From NCBI RefSeq assembly GCF_015706575.1, contig NW_024037076.1, positions 5,924,777 to 5,988,776 of the forward strand: a DNA stretch of 64,000 nt. Direction: 5' to 3'. Below, piece by piece: positions 20,537 through 29,600 of this stretch; position 1 is the first letter of the stretch; each line of letters opens with the position of its first letter. The stretch comes from Patiria miniata (taxonomy: Eukaryota > Echinodermata > Asteroidea > Valvatida > Asterinidae). Both the position numbers and the translations under genes were made by a program. Below the pieces are notes generated by a model. It had not been told where the DNA came from, searched no databases, and saw only the letters and a program-made list of their open reading frames with translations.

Positions 20537-21787
20537 CTACCATCGTTTTTGCAGGTACGCAAACACCAAGGCTCCCACACCCAAAAACAAAGCCCACACG
20601 TGTTCGGCCAACCACGATACGGACTTACTCAGCGCGTTAAATATCCAACTCAGTATGCTACCTATGATGCCCGGCAGAGCACCCAACGCGCTCACTCCGA
20701 GTTTTTGAAGAGCAGATGCAAAATTAGCGAGTTGTTTTGAAATCCACTCTTTGATACCACCTTTTGGTGTTGGTGTTGGTGTTGGTGTTGGCGTGGGTGG
20801 GGCACCCGCACCTCTCACGCTAGCGACGATGCTACTCACTATCGTGCTGATGGCTAAACTCAAAGCGGCTAAAATACTCACTACGGTCACACCTTGTTCT
20901 CTAAACAGAATTCTAATCTTTTCTGCCAGAGTCGTGTCGTTGCCCAAAATTTTATTAATCGTTTCTTTGATTCTAGAGATCTGACTTTTGAGCCCTCGTT
21001 CGTCGTCTTTTGCGGCTTCTAATCTGAGGGATCTTTCATCGTCTAAGGTGCGCAATTGAGCTCTTATCTCTTGGTTTTCTTCTTCGCTGTTCCTAGGGTC
21101 ACCTAATTCATGTTCGGCATCAAATATCTCTTGGTCTAGTTCTGTGAGACGCGCTAAATTAAGTTCTAGGCTACCTCTCAACGTCTGAAGACTTTTGTCT
21201 AAACCCTGGAGTTCTCTGTAATTTAATCCTTCCGTTTGAGCGCCGGTGTCGCGTTGTAAATCGTCTATAATCTCGGTTACCTCATCGGTGACTCTGGGTA
21301 GTTCTGTCATGGGGATACTCTCAGGTTGTATCGATCGCAGTTGTTGACTTTGATCGTCACTGAGTGTCTTACGTTCGTAATGCGTAAAGCCTAATTTGTT
21401 TCTAATAAAATCTCTCCCGTTTAAACCAATCTTCCTTACATTTATCTCGATAGTCCTCAGAGTCAAAAATCTGTTTGGATCATTTCTAACCGTCAACCTA
21501 ACATCACCTTTATCAGATTTGTAAAATAAACCATCTGTTTTGAGAATAAATTTTTCGTATCTAGGACGTATTGGTTCATTGTATATGTTATAAGTATCGT
21601 AAAACTCATCAACGCGCCCATTAGTGACCATGCTTCTTCCTTGGTCTAAAACGGCATCTATGTCGGTAGTGAGGATTGGTGGTGCAGGAGTATCAGGGTT
21701 GTCGTCCAGATTGGTCTCTGCTACATCATCATCGTCATAATCATCTGTTCTTTCGTAGTCTGGATCATCAAATCCTCCCTCAGCCAT
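20537..21787 (-). CDS. Polinton membrane-associated protein: coiled coil, TP linker, amphipathic C-terminus
   Basis: 416 residues. The very acidic N-terminus (~1-40) is followed by a mixed domain (~65-140) and a heptad-rich charged coiled coil (~165-285). Next come a hydrophobic helix (VVSILAALSLAISTIVSSIV), a PTPTPTPTPTP linker, then a Gly/Trp-rich hydrophobic tail (~345-416) with several potential membrane helices. Such tails are common in Polinton virion proteins and may be membrane-active, a role akin to adenovirus pVI or entry proteins, but this is inference. The repeat-encoded TP linker parallels the one in the convergent 482-residue protein on the other strand. It is followed closely by three further minus-strand genes upstream. 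Confidence 0.75.
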   Translation of the reverse strand: MAEGGFDDPDYERTDDYDDDDVAETNLDDNPDTPAPPILTTDIDAVLDQGRSMVTNGRVDEFYDTYNIYNEPIRPRYEKFILKTDGLFYKSDKGDVRLTVRNDPNRFLTLRTIEINVRKIGLNGRDFIRNKLGFTHYERKTLSDDQSQQLRSIQPESIPMTELPRVTDEVTEIIDDLQRDTGAQTEGLNYRELQGLDKSLQTLRGSLELNLARLTELDQEIFDAEHELGDPRNSEEENQEIRAQLRTLDDERSLRLEAAKDDERGLKSQISRIKETINKILGNDTTLAEKIRILFREQGVTVVSILAALSLAISTIVSSIVASVRGAGAPPTPTPTPTPTPKGGIKEWISKQLANFASALQKLGVSALGALPGIIGSILSWIFNALSKSVSWLAEHVWALFLGVGALVFAYLQKRW

Positions 21788-21809
21788 TTATTTAATAAAC
21801 CTATTTAAA

Positions 21810-22052
21810 TTATGCCGTTTTCATTATACTGCCCGGTAGTATACCCTGTGTCACCAACCAATTTTGCGTGGCCAGAGCTCCACTTATAATGCCCGTCAAT
21901 TTACCCGCATCTTCTACGCTTAGTTTGCTTAAATCTGGCGCTTTCATTTTGAGTAGTTTATTTCCTACCATGGCGTATCCCATCACCAGACCCGATATGA
22001 CGGCTCCGTGATAAATCGTATTAGCTATTCCGTTTGTGTCAAAGTTACTCAT
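21810..22052 (-). CDS. Small Polinton membrane protein (80 aa)
   Basis: 80 residues with one clear hydrophobic helix near the N-terminus (YHGAVISGLVMGYAMVGNKLL) and a second weaker one near the C-terminus. It sits 22 bp from the 416-residue gene on the same strand. The upstream sequence contains TTATATTAAAA (22056-22066), 4 bp before the start. It is likely a virion or membrane component; no enzymatic motif is seen. Confidence 0.7.
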   Translation of the reverse strand: MSNFDTNGIANTIYHGAVISGLVMGYAMVGNKLLKMKAPDLSKLSVEDAGKLTGIISGALATQNWLVTQGILPGSIMKTA

Positions 22053-22111
22053 CGTTTTTAATATAACAATTTTTAAATTGCTGGTTTAGCTACAGACCTA
22101 AAAGGTCTGAT

Positions 22112-22495
22112 CTATTCCATGTCTAGCGTTTTGGGGGCGCTGGGTGTAGTGGGTTGCGTGACTGCCGGCACTGGCTGTGCGGCCGGCGCAGTTGCCTTAC
22201 TTTTTAGTAACAGCAACCCCACTCCTATTATAGACGCTATAGCCCCCCACATCACCCAAGAGTTGTAGTCTGGTGAGCTCGTAGCTTCGTCCGATGTTAC
22301 GTTCATTTTTGCTAATTTTAATTTCATCTGTCTATTGTGCTCGGCTAAAGCTTTACCCTGCTGTATTCGTTTAGGATTTTTAGTCTTGGTCACTCTCGTT
22401 ACCGTCGGTGACGACGTTGTTTTTATCGGTTGGGGCGTCTCTGTCTCTGCTGGTTGAGCTGCAGGCGTTGCTGTCGCTGCTTTCTGATCTTCCAT
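22112..22495 (-). CDS. Small single-pass Polinton membrane protein (127 aa), overlaps the next gene
   Basis: 127 residues: a Thr/Pro/Gln-rich N-terminus, a basic stretch (KNPKRIQQGKALAEHNRQMK), one transmembrane helix (~77-97, MWGAIASIIGVGLLLL), then a Pro/Thr/Ala-rich tail. Its first 116 nt overlap the 3' end of the 192-residue gene in another frame. The start at 22495 has an AT-rich leader (CCTAATATAATAA). Function unknown; a virion membrane protein is plausible. A later start at the internal Met of MKLKLAKM would reduce the overlap, so the N-terminus is less certain. Confidence 0.65.
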   Translation of the reverse strand: MEDQKAATATPAAQPAETETPQPIKTTSSPTVTRVTKTKNPKRIQQGKALAEHNRQMKLKLAKMNVTSDEATSSPDYNSWVMWGAIASIIGVGLLLLKSKATAPAAQPVPAVTQPTTPSAPKTLDME

Positions 22496-22958
22496 TTATT
22501 ATATTAGGTTTATTAAATTTTAAATGTTTTGTTGTGATTATCGTAGCAACTAGGGGTGATATAAAAGTTCCGTACTTGTAACAAACGTCGCTCAACATAC
22601 CAGCCATACTCGCGCTTATAATAGGATCGGAACTCAAGTCGTTGGTGAGTTCTTCTTCAGAATCTATAGTGACGTTATATCCTAAAACTTGTACGGGTGT
22701 AACCACAGCTAACACTCTCGAAAATAGACTTAAAGTGTATTTACCAACGGTTTTAACAATTTCATTTCCAAATTTAGTTTCGTACAGATGATACAGCTTT
22801 TCGAGTTCTTTACTGTCAAGAGCTTCGATTTGTTTAACGGTGTATTCCTTTCCCAAGTACTTTCTAGAGTTTCCAGCTGCTACGACACCGCACAAACGAT
22901 CTTTATGTTCTGCGTTGTGATCTTGTTCGTTTGTTAAAGTCAGTTTTAGGTCTTCCAT
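22380..22958 (-). CDS. Polinton hypothetical protein (192 aa)
   Basis: 192 residues: a charged N-terminus, a helical centre with a moderately hydrophobic stretch (~90-115, LFSRVLAVVTPVQVLGY), another hydrophobic segment (~145-160), and a Ser/Asp/Asn-rich tail that is the part overlapped by the 127-residue gene. I looked for the His-Glu-Cys pattern of the adenovirus-type protease and did not find it. Its start overlaps the stop of a 50-codon upstream ORF (ATGGAAGACCTAA). Confidence 0.65.
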   Translation of the reverse strand: MEDLKLTLTNEQDHNAEHKDRLCGVVAAGNSRKYLGKEYTVKQIEALDSKELEKLYHLYETKFGNEIVKTVGKYTLSLFSRVLAVVTPVQVLGYNVTIDSEEELTNDLSSDPIISASMAGMLSDVCYKYGTFISPLVATIITTKHLKFNKPNIINGRSESSDSNACSSTSRDRDAPTDKNNVVTDGNESDQD

Positions 22959-23098
22959 TTAATTAGAAAGGAGTTTAATTTTGTTGTGGCTGTTGCAACT
23001 TTGTTACAAAGGCAAAGGTACTCGTAGGTGTAAAACGATAAATTAATCGATATGACGATAATAGCCAAAAACTGCAAATACTCGAATATTGCTATCAT
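22946..23098 (-). CDS. Putative 50-aa membrane peptide
   Basis: A 50-codon ORF starting ATGATAGCAATA. Its N-terminal ~27 residues are hydrophobic (FLAIIVISINLSF), followed by Tyr/Cys-rich and Thr-rich segments. The stop lies 10 nt inside the 192-residue gene. Same strand and tight overlap suggest a real small membrane protein, but the short length leaves doubt. Confidence 0.45.
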   Translation of the reverse strand: MIAIFEYLQFLAIIVISINLSFYTYEYLCLCNKVATATTKLNSFLIKWKT

Positions 23099-23186
23099 TT
23101 ACTAACAGCAAAATATAATTTTGTTGACGTTTGTTGATTAACAAATTGTAACGCTTGTGTAGTTTGTTGAATAGGTTGCTACTAAG

Positions 23187-23278
23187 CTAGTTATTAATTG
23201 TTACTCACCTAGTTATTAATTGTTACCCACCTAGTTATTCATTGTTACCCACCTAGCTATTAATTGTTACTCACCTAG
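23187..23278. repeat. 22-bp tandem repeat (4 copies plus a partial)
   Basis: Unit CTAGTTATTAATTGTTACYCAC at 23187, 23209, 23231 and 23253, with a fifth partial unit that reaches the ATPase stop codon at 23279. Copies differ by 1-3 bases. It occupies the gap between the ATPase and the 50-codon ORF and may carry 3'-end or promoter signals. Confidence 0.9.
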
Positions 23279-23884
23279 CTACTCAAGTAGCTCGTAACTA
23301 ACTGGAGGTTCGGTGTATACGACCAATTTACTATATTTCACATCTCTCAAACGTCGTTTTATATAATCTCGTTCTTCAATGGGTACGACGTCATTTTCGT
23401 CTAACGCTTGATCAAACGATGTTTTATCTTTGCAGTAAAATAAAGCCAACCAGGCCGTGTTTTCTCTATAATCTTTTAAAACGCTGTTGTACTTTTGGGT
23501 CAGTAACCAACAGCTGTGATTTACGTGTCTTCCGCTAAACGCCATCTTGCTTAAAGCGCACGTCTTTTTACGATATTTAATCTCTTGATCCGAAGAGCAA
23601 TCGTCCACGATAAACAGCGTGGCAACACCTTCGAATATTTTACTGTAAAAATCGATCGCTTCGTTGAGCGTCATCTTGTACAATTCCGGATCGCAGAGGT
23701 ATACCTCGAGATCTGCTTGAATCCACTTTCTTTCGATGTACGTTTTGTTTTTAAATATGGTAGGGCAAATGATGACTATCGCTTCAAATGTATTTTTATA
23801 GTCTGACTCTAACAGATCCAAAATCCATTTGGTTTTACCCGAATTTGTTTTGCCGACGATTAAAGCGCAATGCGGTTGTGTCAT
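23279..23884 (-). CDS. ATP: Polinton genome-packaging ATPase (FtsK/HerA type)
   Basis: 201 residues. Walker A is GKTNSGKT (G11-K17-T18), Walker B is LFIVDD (~90-95), and a sensor-like WLLTQKY follows at ~126-132. Size and motif order fit the A32/FtsK-HerA-type ATPases that package DNA into capsids in Polintons, virophages and NCLDVs. It starts one base after the stop of the capsid-like gene (TAA-A-ATG), so the two are probably on one transcript. Termination-reinitiation between them is possible. Confidence 0.9.
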   Translation of the reverse strand: MTQPHCALIVGKTNSGKTKWILDLLESDYKNTFEAIVIICPTIFKNKTYIERKWIQADLEVYLCDPELYKMTLNEAIDFYSKIFEGVATLFIVDDCSSDQEIKYRKKTCALSKMAFSGRHVNHSCWLLTQKYNSVLKDYRENTAWLALFYCKDKTSFDQALDENDVVPIEERDYIKRRLRDVKYSKLVVYTEPPVSYELLE

Positions 23885-23885
23885 T

Positions 23886-25154
23886 TTAACTTAACAGAGA
23901 TTTAAAATTTCCGTCTTCCAAGTTCAATTGAGCATCCATGACCAAAAATACGTACATCGTGAGGTCACCTTGACTTTCGGCTTCTCTGTTAAATTGAATG
24001 TTGATGCCTCCTCCGTCTCCGAGTTTCCTACCGGATCCGTGAGCGGAATTGTCGTCGTTACTTCTAAAATCGAGCCACAGACCGTACTTGTTTTTTAGAT
24101 AGTCTCCGAGGTCACAACCCGTCAAATTTAAGTCTTTAGCTACTCCGCGCCCGCTTTCGGTATCGCTGTCTCCAAAGAACTTGTTAATTTCGTACCAGTG
24201 TTGATATTGAAACATGCCTTGACTGTAGAGTTGATTGGGTTTACCTTCTACAGTCACCGATGTTTTGGTTAGTTTTGGATTATAAAATCGCTGCGGGTTT
24301 TTCTCAGTGGGATCTTTAAACAAAAACAAAATACCCTTGAGACTCCTGATGGGTTGATTGACGCTGACGTTCCAAAGCGTGTCCGATTTGTTGACGGATC
24401 TAACTTCTAGCGAGTGGATTTTATCAAACAGATATTGCATTAACCCCTTGTGTTTATTCCTGATGGTGATGGCTAGGTCTCTGTTGGTCACCACTTCGTA
24501 TTCGAGAGACAAGTCTGAGATACTGTACATCGCCGCCGTATCTGAACTGTTGACTACTTTATCGTGATCGTTAAACTTTATCTCGTACGTCAGAGGTTGT
24601 TTTAAACCGCTGGGGTAAAAAGGGTGATGCGAAGTCAGTATGTCAATGTCTAGGGGAATACAATATCTGTTACCATAGGCATCCGCGATAGCCTGATCTT
24701 TACCGTTGTTGGCACCCGCGTTAGCATCTCCAGCCCCCGTTCTTAGTTTAGACACGTTTTCTTTTTCTATGCCCGAGTATGCCATGTTTCGAGTTGCCGA
24801 GCTGTTGATCCAATTGTCTTTAAAGTTGTGATACACGTCGGCGTTACGATAACTTATAATTTCGTGACCTTGAAGTCTGACGCTGATTTCACTGACTAAA
24901 TTTCTGGCCAAATTGTTAAAAATGGTTCTATTGTTGTCGCCTGCACCTTCGAGTTCTAAATTAAAAGCTAGTTTACAAGTGTCGGGTACGATCACGTCGT
25001 CTACGCCCAATTGAGGAAACTTGACCCTCAGCGTTTGTCCCGCCGATATACTACTAGGATTGTGGGTAATGACCACCTCTTTTCTCTCACCCTTGATAGA
25101 TCTGGGTATTTTTAATAGCCTGCTGGGATTGAGCTTTTTTCCGTACGCATTCAT
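23886..25154 (-). CDS. MCP: Probable major capsid protein (double jelly roll)
   Basis: 422 residues, strand-rich and without membrane helices. Conserved-looking segments include IDILTSHHPFYPSGLKQPL (~170-188), SLEVRSVNKSDTLWNVSVNQ (~248-267) and YGLWLDFRSNDDNSAHGSGR (~360-380). These, the length and the position directly upstream of the packaging ATPase match Polinton major capsid proteins of the double-jelly-roll lineage. The assignment rests on motif recall and context, so the minor capsid protein remains an alternative. A TATAAATA box (CGTATAAATAAAATGAATG) lies just before the start. Confidence 0.7.
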   Translation of the reverse strand: MNAYGKKLNPSRLLKIPRSIKGERKEVVITHNPSSISAGQTLRVKFPQLGVDDVIVPDTCKLAFNLELEGAGDNNRTIFNNLARNLVSEISVRLQGHEIISYRNADVYHNFKDNWINSSATRNMAYSGIEKENVSKLRTGAGDANAGANNGKDQAIADAYGNRYCIPLDIDILTSHHPFYPSGLKQPLTYEIKFNDHDKVVNSSDTAAMYSISDLSLEYEVVTNRDLAITIRNKHKGLMQYLFDKIHSLEVRSVNKSDTLWNVSVNQPIRSLKGILFLFKDPTEKNPQRFYNPKLTKTSVTVEGKPNQLYSQGMFQYQHWYEINKFFGDSDTESGRGVAKDLNLTGCDLGDYLKNKYGLWLDFRSNDDNSAHGSGRKLGDGGGINIQFNREAESQGDLTMYVFLVMDAQLNLEDGNFKSLLS

Positions 25155-25176
25155 TTTATTTATACGAGTTTTAAAT

Positions 25177-25602
25177 TTAAAGGTATCTGTAAGCCAAGAA
25201 ACCCACCAAAAGCGTTCCTCCCGCGATAAACGCCAGTTCTTTTTCTATTTGTTGGTCGCTAGGCTCGTAAAAATCTTCGAGTTTGGGTTCGCGTTGCAGT
25301 CCTACGGGTAGTTCGGTAGATTGTCCACTCACCTCGTTGTAGTAACGCAACGCTCGGTCTACGTTGGAAAATGTTTCTTTAGAGGCATTTTGTTTTCTGA
25401 TACGTTCGTTGAGAAAATCTAGATATTTCGTTCGTTCTCGTTGCCACTTATCTTTGGCGGCTGCGAGTTGTTCTGTCGCTAAATCGTGTCTCTTACGCTC
25501 TTCGCTGCCACCACTTAGACTTGAAAATAAATAGTTTGAACCCGAAAAAGCTAAGGCGTTTACGATCGCACCTCCAACCATCATTGCAAAAGCTGACGCC
25601 AT
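25177..25602 (-). CDS. Polinton small virion-type membrane protein (141 aa)
   Basis: 141 residues with a hydrophobic N-terminal segment (~5-28), a charged coiled-coil middle (~33-95), a QREPKLEDFYEPSDQQ-like conserved patch (~103-118) and a C-terminal membrane helix (~122-141, FIAGGTLLVGFLAYRYL). This layout recurs in Polinton proteins of unknown function. It lies 22 bp upstream of the capsid gene and is divergent from the integrase with a 41-bp gap. Confidence 0.75.
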   Translation of the reverse strand: MASAFAMMVGGAIVNALAFSGSNYLFSSLSGGSEERKRHDLATEQLAAAKDKWQRERTKYLDFLNERIRKQNASKETFSNVDRALRYYNEVSGQSTELPVGLQREPKLEDFYEPSDQQIEKELAFIAGGTLLVGFLAYRYL

Positions 25603-25643
25603 ATATTTAATGTATAAAGCCTTTTAAATTATTATTATAGTAA
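25603..25643. promoter_or_regulatory. Bidirectional promoter between integrase and 141-aa gene
   Basis: 41 bp of AT-rich sequence containing TATAAAG (plus orientation, ~25615) and TTTATACATTAAATATA (minus). It must drive both divergent genes, since both start codons flank it. Confidence 0.5.
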
Positions 25644-26648
25644 ATGATGGATAAACTTCAAAAACTGTATTATAGCCCGAGCGGTTATTGGAAAGGTGAA
25701 AGCGCCGTCGACCATTTACACGATAAAACCAAATTCGATAAAAAGGTAATCAGAGATTGGCTTAAAAAACAAGCGATCTGGCAAATTTATCTACCAGGTC
25801 CCGCGTATGTACCCAGACCTACGAGTACATCGCAAGAGTTTGAAACACCAAACGATTTTCACCAAATGGATGTGCTATACCTACCCTGGGATAAAGTAAA
25901 ACGCAAGACTTATAAATACGCTTTGACGGTTGTCGACGTTGCGAGTCGATACCACGAAGCAGAACCTTTGGTTTCTAAAACGGCAGATTCCACCCAGGAT
26001 GCTATCGTCAAGATTTACGCGAGGTCGCCTTTGAGTTACCCTAAAACGTTGAGAGTAGATGCCGGTACCGAATTTAAAGGTGCATTTAAAAAATGGATGG
26101 CCTCAAAGAACGTCGAGATTATCGTCGGCGAACCCGGAAACCACCGATCGCAGGGTATCGTAGAAAGATTTAATCGAACGCTAGCCGAGAGACTGTTTGG
26201 TCATCAGTACGCTCAAGAAATGTTAAATCCCGAGAGTAGAAACACGCAATGGGTCGAGCGATTACCCGGCGTGATCAAAGCTATAAACGATGAAACGACG
26301 AGATTAATAGCTAAAGCACCGTCAGAGGCGGTTAAACTAGAACAGGTCCGGCAATCGCCGGCTAACCCCGTTAAAACAAAAGAGCAACAATTACCGCAAG
26401 ATGCCATGGTAAGATATTTATATTACCCGGGCGAGCAAGAGGGTGGAACCTCGAGAAGAGCCACGGATCCCATTTGGAGCGTAGACATTTTTAACGTGGA
26501 AAAAAGAACGAGTCAATTTAAAATGATTAACGGTAAAAAAGTCACGACGGGCCCTACTCTTTATTACCTTCAAAACGGCCCAAAAAGGAGTTTTGTGAGA
26601 CAAGAGCTTCAAGTCGTACCCGAGGACACGCAATTACCGCCTAATTAA
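25644..26648 (+). CDS. INT: Polinton integrase (retroviral-type, DDE)
   Basis: 334 residues. The catalytic triad is visible: D76 (HQMDVLY), D139 (LRVDAGTEF) and E174 (QGIVERFNRT), giving a D,D-35-E spacing typical of retroviral and Polinton integrases. The N-terminal ~70 residues replace the usual zinc-binding domain with a YYSPSGYW start. The C-terminal ~80 residues look like an SH3-like barrel, ending in a Pro-rich tail. It would cut and join the TIR ends and generate the 6-bp duplication. Its last 8 bases overlap the end of the convergent polymerase gene. A second ATG follows directly at 25647. Confidence 0.95.
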   Translation: MMDKLQKLYYSPSGYWKGESAVDHLHDKTKFDKKVIRDWLKKQAIWQIYLPGPAYVPRPTSTSQEFETPNDFHQMDVLYLPWDKVKRKTYKYALTVVDVASRYHEAEPLVSKTADSTQDAIVKIYARSPLSYPKTLRVDAGTEFKGAFKKWMASKNVEIIVGEPGNHRSQGIVERFNRTLAERLFGHQYAQEMLNPESRNTQWVERLPGVIKAINDETTRLIAKAPSEAVKLEQVRQSPANPVKTKEQQLPQDAMVRYLYYPGEQEGGTSRRATDPIWSVDIFNVEKRTSQFKMINGKKVTTGPTLYYLQNGPKRSFVRQELQVVPEDTQLPPN

Positions 26649-29600
26649 TATCTAGATTACGGTGACCATAAGCGAGTGTGTTTATTCCATCCGGTAAAAT
26701 GTACCTCTTGGTATCCAACGGACTCAACGATAGTTTATTTTGAGATATGGTGTAAAGGATGTGATTTTCCGATCGAATGTGAGTCATCGTTTCTGTTTTA
26801 GATTTATTGTTAAAGATGCAGTCGTAGTAGTGCCGGTGTTTTAATTTTTTGTCAGTGACCGATTTTGTGACCCCCTTGGCTTTTTTAAGAGTGATGTTGT
26901 TGTCATCCGCTAAAATCGAGTACATCTTAGGTCTTACGCAAACGGCTTCTTGAATGACCTTACCTCCAAACTCGTCTTTAAATTTACCGATCACTTTCTT
27001 ATTGGTTGGATTGTACAAAGGATGATCTGTTGGGTAATTTGAAAAGTCGTAGTGTTGCCCGTGAGATTGCATGTCTTTGTATATGTCATCCGTGTAAACG
27101 ACAATCAACAGACTGTCCGTATCAGTATACATCAACCTGATTTGATCTCCGTACTTGTCTTTCAATCGATTGTAATAAAAATCGTACATCAGCGTCTTTG
27201 AGAGATCTAAGATGCTCACTCCGCAGTAGATTGGTTTGTTTAACACGGTTTTAGTCTTATATGTTTCGACAAACGACAGGTCACATTCTGGAAACGGCGT
27301 TGTTGTTTTATAGCTCGGTTTTTGAATTATTTTTTTGTATTTTTCTTGATCGCTCTCGTTATTGTCTCTCAGTAGGTAACCGTCTATTCGGTTTCTAACG
27401 TTTTCCATCGTCTTACCAAACACGCTGTTATTCATCAGTTTAAAAAAGTCTTTCTCAAAATCAGAGGACGCTTTGGTTCGGAGTTGCGTGTTTTTATCGA
27501 TGTAAGATTTCATCCAAGGCGCTTGTTTAAATTTTAACACGCGATGTACCTTTTTTAGTTTCAAACCTAGATTGAGGTATGACTGCAACGTAACGTAGTG
27601 CAACACGTATTTTTGTTTTGGATTGAGGGTACACGTTAATTTTTGTACGTCGCTACTAGGTTCGGTATCTAATAAGTCATTTTGATAATCAGACATCCAC
27701 TCTTGGGGTATGATGATGTTTTCTGGTGCTAGGGGAAAATCGTTATGCTTGGTGTGTAGATTGTTCGGGTAATCGAGGTCTACTTCAAAGCAATAACCGG
27801 TGTTGGACGTTTTCTTAAGCGTTAATATTCTTTCTTCGGTAAACGGTTTTGAGGGTGTCCATTTAAAATCGCTGTACGGTAGATATTGACTCATTGCCCA
27901 ACCGTACAGATTGTTGGCATCCAGATAGGCGATATAACTCGAGGGTTTGTTTGAATCGTAGTCATCGAGATATTGATTATTGGCTTTGTGATGTCTCATT
28001 CCACCCACGCTCGATATGCCTCCTCGTTTTGCTTTTTCAAAAAATAAATGTTTGTCTACGTCTTGCAATAGTTCGAGTTTAACTTCTGAGTGTTTCAATA
28101 GAGCATCCCAGGATAATCCGGGTGCGGTGTAATAATTGGCTGGATCTAACCCGTAGTTTGTAATGCACGTTCTTCTAAAGTTTTCAAATACGCCTGCCAG
28201 TAATAACGTATCGGTGGTCACGTATAAATCGTGATATTCTCCTAGATTTTGTATATTAAACTCGTTCCACACGCGTTGAGCTCTGTCGTAGTCTTGTTGC
28301 GATATATGTTCGTCTTTTAGTCTGCTGTAAAACTTGCCGATGGGTGGTAGGCTGGTCTCTTGAAACTTATCAAACGAGTTCATATATTCGTAGGGATAAA
28401 TTCCTTTTTGTAATAGCAAGTCAGAATGTTTAAAATGCTTTTTGAGTAGCTGAAACGACTCTTTTGGGCAAGCTTTCACTAATTTATCCAACGACGATGC
28501 CATAAAACTAAACGAGTCTAGAAATCGTAGATTTCCTATCGAGAACGAAATATACTTTTCTGAATTTTTAGCGATCACTTGTATTTCTGTTTGACTATCA
28601 TATTCTGTCATTCCCTGCATGATTAAATGCGCGTCGTAATTTTGTAAATTGTGAAAAAAGACTGGTATCGGTGTACAACCGGGTTTAATTTGTAGTTTGA
28701 GGTTACAATAAGCGTGTGAGGCACCCCTATATTTACCAGTGACGTGACAGTGATCTCTCACCTTTCTAAATTTATTAATGTTCTTGTTACAGTCGAGACA
28801 TTTAGACTCGGTAAATCCTTTTTTGTTTTTGCACTGATATTCTTTTATTTGTTTTATCGTCTTGGGTTCCCTGGGTTTCTGGCACTGACAGTTGCTCGAG
28901 TAATTGGTATAAATTGGTTTTTCGCAAATCCAACACGTGTTTGTTTTATCGTGATGATCTTTAGCTCGCTCGTTAAATTTCATGGATTGGGGTTTTTCAA
29001 ATAGGCAATTAATATCGCTTTGTAATTGTAACAACGTCGTTATAAATCTAGTTGAAGCGTCTTTACCTCTATAAGTCTCTTGATATACATTTTTACCGTC
29101 GCATCGGACGACAACTAGCGAATAACCGCTAGCTTTGTGAACGTTAATCTTTTTTGTATTTGTCTCTTTATCTGTGGATGTTGTTGTTTGTAGTATAGAT
29201 TCAAAGTCGGCATAAATGACAAATGGTGCTTTTTGTTTGTGCCTATAGTTTTTAAATTCTAATATCGGTACGTCTCTCTCTTCACTTGGTTGCCCGTCTA
29301 TGTATTTTGGTTTACCCAGAGGAAATACAATCTTTGATGGATGTGTATCTATACCCTTACAATCGGTGATATGTTTGTCTAATTTGTTTTGATTGGTAAA
29401 ATGACAAAGACATCTTCGACAAAAATATTTCTTACATTTATGTTTCGTAACGTCGTATATCAACCTCGTAAAATCTTTTATCCAACAATAGTGATGCTTG
29501 TCACCTTTAGAAATCAAAAGCAGATCGATCTCTTTCCCCTTGTAGTTTTTAGACACGTATAATGGATATATCTCACCCTCATAACCGTATACGTTTATCG

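Noticed and set aside
22380..22958. Adenain-type protease
   Set aside because: No His...Glu/Asp...Cys arrangement, and the sequence is largely charged helix plus a low-complexity tail.
23187..23278. 22-bp repeats as a CRISPR array
   Set aside because: The units are directly adjacent with no spacers, and the context is a eukaryotic mobile element.
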